DNA of 46,165 bases from Mycobacterium gordonae (GTDB lineage: Bacteria > Actinomycetota > Actinomycetes > Mycobacteriales > Mycobacteriaceae): the NCBI RefSeq assembly GCF_001417955.2, contig NZ_LKTM01000331.1, positions 1 to 46,165 of the forward strand. The letters run 5' to 3'. The translations under genes were made by a program, and so were the position numbers. The notes under the pieces are model-generated. The model ran no database searches, was not told the DNA's origin, and saw only the letters and a list, made by a program, of their open reading frames with translations. This document shows, in pieces, positions 39,790 through 46,165 of this stretch (the first letter of the stretch is position 1; each line of letters opens with the position of its first letter).

Positions 39790-40395
39790 TTACTTCGAGT
39801 AGAACTCGACGATCAGCTGCTCGGTGAGCGGGACGTCGATCTGGGTGCGCTCAGGCAGCTGGTGGATCAGGATGCGCTGCCGCTCCCCCACCACCTGCAG
39901 CCAGCTCGGGATCGGGCGGTCGCCCGCGGTCTCCCGCGCAATCTGGAACGGCACCGTGTTCAGCGAACCGTCTCGGACGTCGATGATGTCGTACTGCGAC
40001 ACCCGGTAGCTGGGCACGTTGACGTGCACGCCGTTGACCGAGAAGTGACCGTGGCTGACGAGCTGGCGGGCCATCCGCCGGGTACGCGCCAGGCCGGCGC
40101 GGTACACGACGTTGTCCAGCCGGCTTTCCAGGATGCGCAGCAGTTCCTCACCGGTCTTGCCCGAGTGGCGAACGGCCTCCTCGTAGTAGCGGCGGAACTG
40201 CTTCTCCATCACGCCGTAGGTGAAGCGAGCCTTCTGCTTCTCCTGCAGCTGCTGGCGGTATTCGCTTTCCTTCACCCGGGCGCGGCCATGCTGGCCGGGC
40301 GGGTAGGGCCGCTTCTCGTAGGACTGGTCGCCACCGACGAGGTCGGTGCCCAGCCGGCGTGACTTGCGAGTGACGGGTCCGGTGTAACGAGCCAT
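39790..40395 (-). CDS. rpsD: 30S ribosomal protein S4
   Basis: S4 (201 residues) is a primary 16S rRNA binding protein and, in several bacteria, the repressor of its own operon. Visible features are the start MARYTGPVTRKSRRLGTDLV, the RRYYEEAVRHSGKTGEELL segment, and the S4 RNA-binding domain with ARQLVSHGHFSVNGVHVNVP. It lacks the N-terminal zinc cysteines (a Cys-minus form), as usual in mycobacteria. An AGGAGGA ribosome site precedes the ATG. Confidence 0.98.
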   Translation of the reverse strand: MARYTGPVTRKSRRLGTDLVGGDQSYEKRPYPPGQHGRARVKESEYRQQLQEKQKARFTYGVMEKQFRRYYEEAVRHSGKTGEELLRILESRLDNVVYRAGLARTRRMARQLVSHGHFSVNGVHVNVPSYRVSQYDIIDVRDGSLNTVPFQIARETAGDRPIPSWLQVVGERQRILIHQLPERTQIDVPLTEQLIVEFYSK

Positions 40396-40413
40396 GGGTA
40401 TGTCCTCCTAGAC

Positions 40414-40830
40414 CTAGACGCGCCGACGCTTGGGCGGGCGGCAGCCGTTGTGCGGCTGGGGAGTGACGTCGGAGATCGCGCCGACCTCCAGGCCCGCGGC
40501 CTGCAGCGAACGGATCGCGGTCTCGCGGCCCGAGCCCGGGCCCTTGACGAACACATCGACCTTCTTGACACCGTGCTCCTGCGCCTTGCGCGCGGCGTTC
40601 TCGGCAGCCAGCTGAGCCGCGAACGGCGTCGACTTCCGGGATCCCTTGAACCCGACGTGACCCGACGAGGCCCAGGCGATCACGTTGCCCTGAGGGTCGG
40701 TGATCGTCACGATCGTGTTGTTGAACGTGCTCTTGATGTGAGCGGCGCCGTGCGGGATGTTCTTCTTTTCCCTGCGGCGGGTCTTCTGGCCCTTCTTGGG
40801 ACCCGAAGCGGTTCCCTTCTTCGGTGGCAT
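40414..40830 (-). CDS. rpsK: 30S ribosomal protein S11
   Basis: S11 (138 residues) has the basic N-terminal extension MPPKKGTASGPKKGQKTRRR, then the conserved HIKSTFNNTIVTITD, WASSGHVGFKGSRKSTPFAA, KGPGSGRETAIRSL and the final PHNGCRPPKRRRV. It starts three bases after the rpsM stop and ends 18 bases before rpsD, within the alpha operon. Confidence 0.98.
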   Translation of the reverse strand: MPPKKGTASGPKKGQKTRRREKKNIPHGAAHIKSTFNNTIVTITDPQGNVIAWASSGHVGFKGSRKSTPFAAQLAAENAARKAQEHGVKKVDVFVKGPGSGRETAIRSLQAAGLEVGAISDVTPQPHNGCRPPKRRRV

Positions 40831-40833
40831 CGG

Positions 40834-41208
40834 TTACCTGGCCTTCTTCTTGCCTGCGATGGTGCGCTTGGGGCCTTTACGGGTCCGCGCATTGGTCTTG
40901 GTCCGCTGGCCGCGCACGGGCAGCCCGCGACGGTGTCGCAGGCCCTGGTAGCAGCCGATCTCGATCTTGCGACGAATGTCGGCTTGCACCTCACGGCGCA
41001 GGTCACCCTCGACCTTCAGGTTCGCTTCGATGTAGTCGCGCAGATGGGTCAGCTGGTCATCTGTCAGGTCCTTGGTCCGCAGGTCCTTGTCGATGCCGGT
41101 GGCCGCGAGAATCTCGATCGAACGGGTGCGGCCGATGCCGAAGATGTACGTCAGCGCGATCTCCATGCGCTTGTCGCGCGGCAGATCGACGCCTACTAGT
41201 CGAGCCAT
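40834..41208 (-). CDS. rpsM: 30S ribosomal protein S13
   Basis: S13 (124 residues) shows MARLVGVDLPRDKRMEIALT, YIFGIGRTRS, the helix-two-turns-helix RNA-binding part, and the C-terminal GLRHRRGLPVRGQRTKTNAR tail that reaches the tRNA sites. It is the first gene after the hairpin-rich 147-base gap behind rpmJ, and thus the head of the alpha operon proper. Confidence 0.98.
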   Translation of the reverse strand: MARLVGVDLPRDKRMEIALTYIFGIGRTRSIEILAATGIDKDLRTKDLTDDQLTHLRDYIEANLKVEGDLRREVQADIRRKIEIGCYQGLRHRRGLPVRGQRTKTNARTRKGPKRTIAGKKKAR

Positions 41209-41254
41209 AGGTGGCGTTTCCTCTTTCTCAGCGGAGGTCTTTTCCCAGTCCGTT

Positions 41255-41316
41255 CCTCACCTGATGGTGAGGGCCCGGCCTCCGTCCGGGCGTGTCTGAG
41301 CGACGTATTCGCTCAG
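41255..41316 (-). promoter_or_regulatory. Three consecutive hairpins in the rpmJ-rpsM gap
   Basis: Within 62 bases three perfect stem-loops follow one another: CCTCACC-TGAT-GGTGAGG (41255-41272), GCCCGG-7-CCGGGC (41273-41291) and CTGAGCGA-CGTAT-TCGCTCAG (41296-41316). They lie about 47 bases before the rpsM start on the coding strand. In E. coli and Bacillus the region before rpsM is the S4 autoregulation site, so a control or processing role is plausible; the fold itself is not shown to be homologous. Confidence 0.65.
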
Positions 41317-41356
41317 TGGTGCTGGGAGGTCAGCATTCAGTTGTCGACGTCGGCAA

Positions 41357-41470
41357 TCAGCCTTGCCGCTGCTTGTGACGGGGATCTTGGCAGATCACCA
41401 TGACCCGTCCATGCCGACGGATCACCCTGCACTTGTCACAGATCGGCTTGACGCTCGGGTTCACCTTCAC
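41357..41470 (-). CDS. rpmJ: 50S ribosomal protein L36
   Basis: This is a 37-residue protein starting at GTG 41470: VKVNPSVKPICDKCRVIRRH, then GRVMVICQDPRHKQRQG. The zinc ligands are present as CDKC, ICQ and the following His (Cys11, Cys14, Cys27, His32 pattern), so this is the zinc-binding (C+) form. It lies 37 bases after infA. It is too short for ordinary ORF thresholds but unmistakable. Confidence 0.97.
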   Translation of the reverse strand: MKVNPSVKPICDKCRVIRRHGRVMVICQDPRHKQRQG

Positions 41471-41507
41471 GGCAGTCTCGGTCCTGTTCTTCTGGTGGTG
41501 TCAGTTG

Positions 41508-41729
41508 CTACTTGTACCGGTACACAATGCGGCCCCGGGAAAGGTCGTAGGGAGACAACTCCACCACCACCCGGTCCTCGGGCAGGATGCGGATGTAGTG
41601 CTGCCGCATCTTGCCGCTGATGTGGGCGAGCACCTTGTGGCCGTTTTCCAGCTCAATGCGAAACATGGCATTGGGCAGGGGTTCGACCACGCGACCCTCG
41701 ACCTCGATGGCACCGTCCTTCTTGGCCAT
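41508..41729 (-). CDS. infA: Translation initiation factor IF-1
   Basis: The 73-residue OB-fold protein starts at ATG 41729 ([20 protein letters not shown]) and continues [20 protein letters not shown] with the C-terminal [13 protein letters not shown]. The open frame extends 17 codons upstream but is not part of the protein. It heads the infA-rpmJ-rpsM-rpsK-rpsD-rpoA-rplQ-truA run. The 241 bases between infA and the divergent LLM gene must hold the promoter of this run; I could not pick out a convincing -35/-10 pair there. Confidence 0.97.
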
Positions 41730-41970
41730 TACTTTTCGGAGATCCTCTACTTTTCGTCCGTACCTGGTTGGGCGCAGCATTCGTCCGAACTACAAAACGT
41801 GAGCCGATAATGGAAATTCCCGGAAGAAATTTCAGACAGGGCACGCCAAGAGTCGGCACGGACGCCGCACCGTTGGTCCACGATACCCGTAGCCCCGCGT
41901 TCGACGCAAAAACGCCCGGATCCCGCTGCGAACCGGAATACGCCACACCGCCCGCCAGGTTGGAGCGATC

Positions 41971-42813
41971 ATGACCGCTTCTGCTAACAGCAAGCCCGAT
42001 CTCGGCCGGTTCGGATCGTTCGGACGCGGCGTCACGCCCCAACAAGCAAAAGAAATCGAGGACCTCGGCTACGGGGCCGTGTGGGTGGGCGGCTCCCCGC
42101 CCGCTGAACTGGACTGGGTGGAACCGATCCTGGACGCGACCACGACGCTGCAGGTCGCCACGGGCATCGTCAACATCTGGACCGCACCGGCCAAGCCGGT
42201 CGCCGAATCGTTCCACCGGATCGATAAGGCCTATCCCGGCCGTTTCCTGCTCGGTATCGGCGTCGGCCATCGCGAGGTCATCACCGACTACAAGAAGCCG
42301 CTCGACGCCCTTACCGAGTACCTGGACCAACTCGACGACTACGGCGTGCCCGCCAGCCGCCGGGTGGTGGCCGCGCTGGGCCCGCGGGTTCTCAAGCTGT
42401 CGGCGGAGCGCGGTGCCGGCGCGCACCCGTATCTGACGACGCCCGAGCACACCGCCCAGGCGCGTGAACTCATCGGGCCATCGGCGTTCCTGGCACCTGA
42501 GCACAAGGTGGTACTCACTACCGACGCAGAGCAGGCTCGCGCCGTGGGCCGAAAAGCCCTCGGCATGTACCTGAACCTGACCAACTACCTCAACAGCTGG
42601 AAGCGACTGGGCTTCACCGAAGACGATCTGGCGAAGCCCGGCAGCGACCGGCTGGTCGACTCCGTGGTCGCCTACGGCACCACCGACGCGATCGCGGCAC
42701 GGCTGCGCGAGCACCTCGATGCCGGCGCCGATCACGTGCCGGTGCAGGTTCTGACCCGCAGCGAGAACCTGGTCCCCGCGCTTGCCGAATTGGCCGGGGC
42801 ACTCGGGCTGTAA
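41971..42813 (+). CDS. LLM-class oxidoreductase, Rv3463-like, copy A
   Basis: The 280-residue luciferase-fold protein fits H37Rv Rv3463 by position. Segments are KPDLGRFGSFGRGVTP, GYGAVWVGGSPPAEL, ATGIVNIWTAPAKPVAESFH, GRFLLGIGVGHREV (cofactor-loop region) and GAHPYLTTPEHTAQAR. Annotations of this family call it F420-dependent or coenzyme F420-binding; the substrate is unknown. The ATG at 41971 has GGAG about ten bases upstream. It starts a plus-strand run leading to rmlB and rmlC. Confidence 0.88.
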   Translation: MTASANSKPDLGRFGSFGRGVTPQQAKEIEDLGYGAVWVGGSPPAELDWVEPILDATTTLQVATGIVNIWTAPAKPVAESFHRIDKAYPGRFLLGIGVGHREVITDYKKPLDALTEYLDQLDDYGVPASRRVVAALGPRVLKLSAERGAGAHPYLTTPEHTAQARELIGPSAFLAPEHKVVLTTDAEQARAVGRKALGMYLNLTNYLNSWKRLGFTEDDLAKPGSDRLVDSVVAYGTTDAIAARLREHLDAGADHVPVQVLTRSENLVPALAELAGALGL

Positions 42814-42832
42814 ACGGGTATAGGGACCGGCG

Positions 42833-43705
42833 ATGACTGAATCCGTTTCACTCAAACCCGACTTGGGAAAATTCGGCGTATGGCTGGGCAGCCGGGGCAT
42901 CGCCCCCGAACTGGCCGGCGAGATCGAGTCGCTGGGGTACGGCGCCACCTGGATCGGCATGTCACCGGATGCCGAACTGGCCTGGGTCGAGCCGGCGCTC
43001 GAGCAGACCACCACACTGCAGCTGGCCACCGGCATCGTGAACATCTGGGCCGCGCCGGCCGCGGCAGTCGCCAAGTCCTACCACCGCATCGAAGATGCGC
43101 ATCCGGGCAGGTTCCTGCTGGGCGTCGGCGTCGGTCACCCCGAGCACACCGACGAGTACCAGAAGCCGTACGACGCTCTCGTGTCCTATCTCGACGAACT
43201 GGACAGAGGCTTTCAGGGCGCCCCAGTGCCGAACAGCCGCCGGGTACTCGCCGCACTCGGGCCCCGGGTGCTGCGGCTGGCGGCCGAACGCAGCGCGGGT
43301 GCCCACCCGTACCTGACCACACCCGAGCACACCGGCACCGCCCGCCACCTGCTGGGCAACACGGTGTTCCTGGCACCCGAACACAAGGTCGTGCTCACCA
43401 CAGACGCCGACGAAGCGCGTGCCGTCGGGCGCGAGGTCATCGACTTCTACCTGGGCCTGAGCAACTACGTGAACAACTGGCTGCGGCTGGGATTCACCGA
43501 CGAGGACGTGCGCAAGCCGGGCAGTGACCGGTTGATCGACGCCTTGGTCGCTTACGGCACCCCGGACGTGATCGCGCGCCGCCTCAACGAGCACCTGGAC
43601 GCCGGTGCCGACCACGTCGCCATCCAGGTGCTGGGTTCTTCGGGACCGGAGAAGCTGCTACCCGCGCTCACCGAACTGGCAGGAGCGCTCGGGCTCTCCG
43701 GTTAA
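42833..43705 (+). CDS. LLM-class oxidoreductase, Rv3463-like, copy B
   Basis: The 290-residue paralogue of the preceding gene shares long near-identical blocks such as GAHPYLTTPEHT, FLAPEHKVVLTTDA and EHLDAGADHV. It differs in the N-terminal loop (KPDLGKFGVWLGSRGIAP) and has an insertion near residues 123-127 (RGFQG) relative to copy A. It begins 19 bases after copy A and ends 11 bases before rmlB, so all are likely cotranscribed. As I recall, H37Rv has one copy here. Confidence 0.87.
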   Translation: MTESVSLKPDLGKFGVWLGSRGIAPELAGEIESLGYGATWIGMSPDAELAWVEPALEQTTTLQLATGIVNIWAAPAAAVAKSYHRIEDAHPGRFLLGVGVGHPEHTDEYQKPYDALVSYLDELDRGFQGAPVPNSRRVLAALGPRVLRLAAERSAGAHPYLTTPEHTGTARHLLGNTVFLAPEHKVVLTTDADEARAVGREVIDFYLGLSNYVNNWLRLGFTDEDVRKPGSDRLIDALVAYGTPDVIARRLNEHLDAGADHVAIQVLGSSGPEKLLPALTELAGALGLSG

Positions 43706-43716
43706 GGTTTGTAGCC

Positions 43717-44712
43717 ATGCGGCTGCTAGTCACCGGGGGGGCGGGCTTTATCGGGGCGAATTTCGTGCACAGTACGGTGCGCGAACACCCCGAAGATTCC
43801 GTGACGGTCCTGGACGCGTTGACCTACGCCGGACGCCGGGAGTCACTGGCCGGCGTCGCGGACTCGATCCGGTTGGTCGAGGGCGACATCTGCGACGCCG
43901 GACTGGTGTCGGCGCTGGTGGCCGAGTGCGACGCGGTCGTCCATTTCGCGGCCGAATCTCACGTCGACAACGCGCTGGACAACCCCGAGCCGTTCCTGCA
44001 CACCAACGTGGTGGGCACCTTCACCATTCTGGAAGCGGTTCGGCGCAACGGGGTGCGACTGCACCATATCTCGACCGACGAGGTGTACGGCGACCTGGAA
44101 CTCGACGACCCGCAGCGGTTCACCGAATCCACGCCTTACAACCCGTCAAGTCCCTACTCGGCGACCAAGGCCGGCAGCGACATGCTCGTCCGGGCCTGGG
44201 TGCGGTCCTACGGTGTGCGCGCGACGCTGTCGAACTGCTCGAACAACTACGGCCCGTTCCAGCACATCGAGAAGTTCATTCCACGCCAGATCACCAACGT
44301 GCTCACGGGGCGGCGGTGCAAGCTCTACGGCAGCGGACACAACGTACGCGACTGGATCCACGTCGAGGACCACAACAGCGCGGTGCGGCGAATTTTGGAA
44401 AAGGGTGAGTCCGGCCGCACCTACTTGATCAGCTCGGAGGGCGAGCGGGACAACCTGACCGTGCTGCGCACGCTGCTGCAGTTGATGGGCCGCGATCCCG
44501 ACGACTTCGATCACGTCACCGACCGCGTCGGCCACGATCTTCGCTATGCCATCGACCCGACCCTGCTCTACAACGAATTGGGTTGGGCGCCAAAGCACAC
44601 CAACTTCGAAGAAGGGCTGCAAGCCACCATCGACTGGTACCGCGACAACGAATCATGGTGGCGGCCAATCAAAGATGCCGCAGAGGCACGCTACGAGAAG
44701 CGCGGTCAGTGA
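43717..44712 (+). CDS. rmlB: dTDP-glucose 4,6-dehydratase
   Basis: RmlB makes dTDP-4-keto-6-deoxyglucose, the second step of dTDP-L-rhamnose synthesis, essential for the rhamnose linker between peptidoglycan and arabinogalactan. The 331-residue extended-SDR protein shows the NAD motif TGGAGFIGANF (6-16), the catalytic Thr120-Asp121-Glu122 (STDEVYGDL) and Tyr147/Lys151 (YSATKAGSD). The substrate region NCSNNYGPFQ and the C-terminal DRVGHDLRYAID are also present. It is followed by rmlC after one base. Confidence 0.97.
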   Translation: MRLLVTGGAGFIGANFVHSTVREHPEDSVTVLDALTYAGRRESLAGVADSIRLVEGDICDAGLVSALVAECDAVVHFAAESHVDNALDNPEPFLHTNVVGTFTILEAVRRNGVRLHHISTDEVYGDLELDDPQRFTESTPYNPSSPYSATKAGSDMLVRAWVRSYGVRATLSNCSNNYGPFQHIEKFIPRQITNVLTGRRCKLYGSGHNVRDWIHVEDHNSAVRRILEKGESGRTYLISSEGERDNLTVLRTLLQLMGRDPDDFDHVTDRVGHDLRYAIDPTLLYNELGWAPKHTNFEEGLQATIDWYRDNESWWRPIKDAAEARYEKRGQ

Positions 44713-44713
44713 C

Positions 44714-45322
44714 ATGAAAGTTCGTGAACTCGACATCCCGGGCGCCTGGGAGATCACCCCGACCATCCACGGCGACTCCCGCGGCGTGTTCTTCGAATGG
44801 CTCACCGACAAAGGTTTCAGCGCGTTCGCCGGACACCGGTTGGATGTCCGCCAGGCCAATTGTTCGACGTCCTCGGCCGGTGTGTTGCGTGGCTTGCATT
44901 TCGCACAGCTGCCGCCGAGCCAGGCCAAGTACGTGACTTGCGTGCGGGGTGCGGTGTTCGACGTGGTTGTCGACATCCGGGAGGGCTCACCGACGTTCGG
45001 CAAGTGGGACTCGGTGCTGCTCGACGACCAGGACCGCAGAAGCGTCTACATCTCCGAGGGCTTGGCCCACGGTTTCCTTGCACTGCAGGACAATTCGACC
45101 GTGATGTACCTGTGCTCGGCGGAGTACAACCCGGAACGCGAGCACACCATCTGCGCCACGGACCCAACCATCGGGGTGGACTGGCCACTGGTCGACGGCG
45201 CCGCGCCGAGCCTGTCCGATCGCGACGCCGCGGCGCCCAGCTTCGCCGACGTTCGGGCCTCCGGCCTGCTTCCCACCTGGCAACAGGCTCAAGATTTTGT
45301 CGCCGACCTGCGCGCTCACTGA
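44714..45322 (+). CDS. rmlC: dTDP-4-dehydrorhamnose 3,5-epimerase
   Basis: RmlC performs the 3,5-epimerisation in dTDP-L-rhamnose synthesis. The start is ATG 44714, one base after the rmlB stop, giving 202 residues. It is a cupin with the conserved GDSRGVFFEWL, the catalytic-site segment GVLRGLHFAQ (His62), Lys72 in SQAKYVTCVRG, FDVVVDIREGSPTFGKW, and YISEGLAHGFLAL. The longer open frame upstream overlaps rmlB and is not used. Confidence 0.97.
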   Translation: MKVRELDIPGAWEITPTIHGDSRGVFFEWLTDKGFSAFAGHRLDVRQANCSTSSAGVLRGLHFAQLPPSQAKYVTCVRGAVFDVVVDIREGSPTFGKWDSVLLDDQDRRSVYISEGLAHGFLALQDNSTVMYLCSAEYNPEREHTICATDPTIGVDWPLVDGAAPSLSDRDAAAPSFADVRASGLLPTWQQAQDFVADLRAH

Positions 45323-45375
45323 CATACTGCTTCTCAACATCTGCTGTGTGTGCCGATCAGTCGAAGGAGACACTG

Positions 45376-45882
45376 GTGAAGCGTGAGCTGTTGGTCGCCC
45401 TGAGTGCGACGACCCTCGTGGTGGGCATGGCCGGATGTTCGAAGGACGAGAAATCGCCGGGCACCTCTTCCAGCTCACCGGCTTCGTCGAGTGCGGCCGC
45501 GCCGGCCAACCCGGCCACCAGCTCCGCCCCGCCCGCCGCACCTGCCGCCGCCGGAGAGACGAAGGTCATCATCGGCGGCCAGCCGCAGCCGGTCAGCGGA
45601 GCGGTCGTGTGCGAGACCAACCAGGGCAAGTTCTCCATCGCCATCGGTGACATGATGACCGGCGTGATCGTCGGCCTGGAGCAGGACGCCTCCACGGTCC
45701 GCAGCGCCGGCCTGGGCACCGTCGACGGCGTGGTCCTCAGCTTCACCGAAGGCGCTCCCGGCAACAGCGCCAAGGCGACGAAGAACGGTAACGCCTACCA
45801 GATCACCGGCACCGCAACGGGTGTCGACAATGCGGGGCAGCAGGTCAGCAAGACCTTCGAGGTCGATGCCACCTGCCCCTAG
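45376..45882 (+). CDS. LpqH-family (19 kDa antigen-like) lipoprotein
   Basis: The start GTG 45376 follows an AAGGAG ribosome site (45364-45369). The 168-residue precursor has a lipoprotein signal peptide with lipobox VGMAGC (lipidated Cys21), then a Ser/Ala/Pro-rich linker (about 27-57). The folded domain of the LpqH family has TKVIIGGQPQPVSGAVVCET, LGTVDGVVLSF, NSAKATKNGNAYQITGTATG and the final FEVDATCP; the two cysteines would form a disulfide. In M. tuberculosis lpqH itself lies elsewhere (Rv3763 from memory), so this is a paralogue at the rml locus. Its stop overlaps that of the convergent HNH gene. Confidence 0.92.
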   Translation: MKRELLVALSATTLVVGMAGCSKDEKSPGTSSSSPASSSAAAPANPATSSAPPAAPAAAGETKVIIGGQPQPVSGAVVCETNQGKFSIAIGDMMTGVIVGLEQDASTVRSAGLGTVDGVVLSFTEGAPGNSAKATKNGNAYQITGTATGVDNAGQQVSKTFEVDATCP

Positions 45883-46165
45883 GCGGCATGGAAGTCGATG
45901 ATGGTGATGCCCAGGGCGTCTTCCATCTCGCTGATATGGGTGATGGCGTAGATCGGTGGTGCGACGGATCGGTAGCGGGCGTCGGTGGGGGTGATGTATT
46001 CGGTGGTGTGCACACCGTTTTCGTCGTGCGCGGTGACGCGCCAGCCGGGTGATTCTTTGACGTAGTTGCAGCGTTCGCACAGGCCTTCGCCGTTGGTGGC
46101 GGTGGTGGGTCCGCCGTGTTGGGCGGGGGTGATGTGGTCGCGGTGGCGGATGGGGGCGTCGCAGT
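45879..46165 (-). CDS. 13E12-family (DUF222) HNH endonuclease-like protein, C-terminus only
   Basis: The minus-strand frame from the right edge to TAG at 45879-45881 encodes the last 95 residues of an HNH protein. It shows CDAPIRHRDHITPAQHGG (HNH core with Cys and HxDH), GLCERCNYVKESPGW (second CxxC), then ENGVHTTEYITPTDARYRSV and the end TIIDFHAA. This is the C-terminal nuclease-like domain of the repetitive 13E12/DUF222 family, many copies of which are dispersed in mycobacteria. H37Rv also has 13E12 copies right after rmlC. The N-terminal DUF222 part lies outside the window, so completeness cannot be judged. Confidence 0.9.
   Translation of the reverse strand, partial: CDAPIRHRDHITPAQHGGPTTATNGEGLCERCNYVKESPGWRVTAHDENGVHTTEYITPTDARYRSVAPPIYAITHISEMEDALGITIIDFHAA

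Noticed and set aside
43698..43719. TAAGGT before rmlB as a leaderless -10 element
   Set aside because: The spacing to the ATG is eight bases, the hexamer includes the stop codon of the preceding gene, and rmlB is only 11 bases behind that gene, so cotranscription is the simpler reading.

Overview
The window is high-GC actinobacterial DNA from a Mycobacterium, most likely a slow grower. The evidence is a PGRS glycine-repeat gene at the left edge, a complete ESX-4 type VII secretion locus, two cutinases, an LpqH-type lipoprotein, a 13E12-type HNH gene, and frequent GTG starts joined by GTGA/ATGA overlaps. From memory, gene order follows M. tuberculosis H37Rv from about Rv3419c (tsaD) to Rv3466 (13E12 repeat), with local additions. 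These are the PGRS gene, an alpha/beta hydrolase inside the t6A operon, a cyclase/ATPase gene with a degraded relic beside it, two extra DUF4436 genes, a SnoaL-like gene plus an LLM oxidoreductase, a second copy of the Rv3463-type oxidoreductase, and an LpqH-like lipoprotein.

Layout. 1-2855: 3' part of a PGRS gene, convergent with tsaD. 2852-11311 (minus): a tightly packed run of rhomboid-like membrane protein, nnr, gadB, alr, alpha/beta hydrolase, tsaE, tsaB, rimI, tsaD. It combines metabolite repair, D-alanine supply and the t6A tRNA modification enzymes. 11340-14649 (minus): relic plus an intact cyclase-AAA-TPR signalling protein. 14709-19190 (minus): glmS followed by three tandem DUF4436 membrane proteins. 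19273-22051 (plus): DUF2510 protein, a hydrolase-fold protein lacking the usual serine, a SnoaL-like protein and an LLM oxidoreductase.

22054-26180 (minus): rplM-rpsI with its own sigmaA-type promoter, a long inverted repeat after rpsI, then glmM and a two-gene pair that looks like a WXG/YxxxE type VII substrate pair. 26186-35590: ESX-4. On the minus strand are eccC4, a secretion-associated protein, esxU and esxT. On the plus strand are eccD4 and mycP4. eccB4 (minus) faces mycP4. 35710-37192 (plus): cutinases cut3 and cut4. 37189-41729 (minus): infA, rpmJ, rpsM, rpsK, rpsD, rpoA, rplQ, truA, with three consecutive hairpins before rpsM and an apparently defective truA start. 41971-45882 (plus): two tandem LLM oxidoreductases, rmlB, rmlC (dTDP-rhamnose for the arabinogalactan linker) and an LpqH-like lipoprotein. 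45879-46165 (minus): C-terminus of a 13E12-family HNH protein.

No tRNA, rRNA, CRISPR array, insertion sequence or prophage was seen, and no stretch above 300 bases lacks a gene. Strongest leads: the WXG/YxxxE pair near ESX-4, the relic of a tandem cyclase, the truA start anomaly, the hairpin cluster before rpsM and the DUF4436 triplication. H37Rv locus names are recalled by gene order and family, not from a database search.
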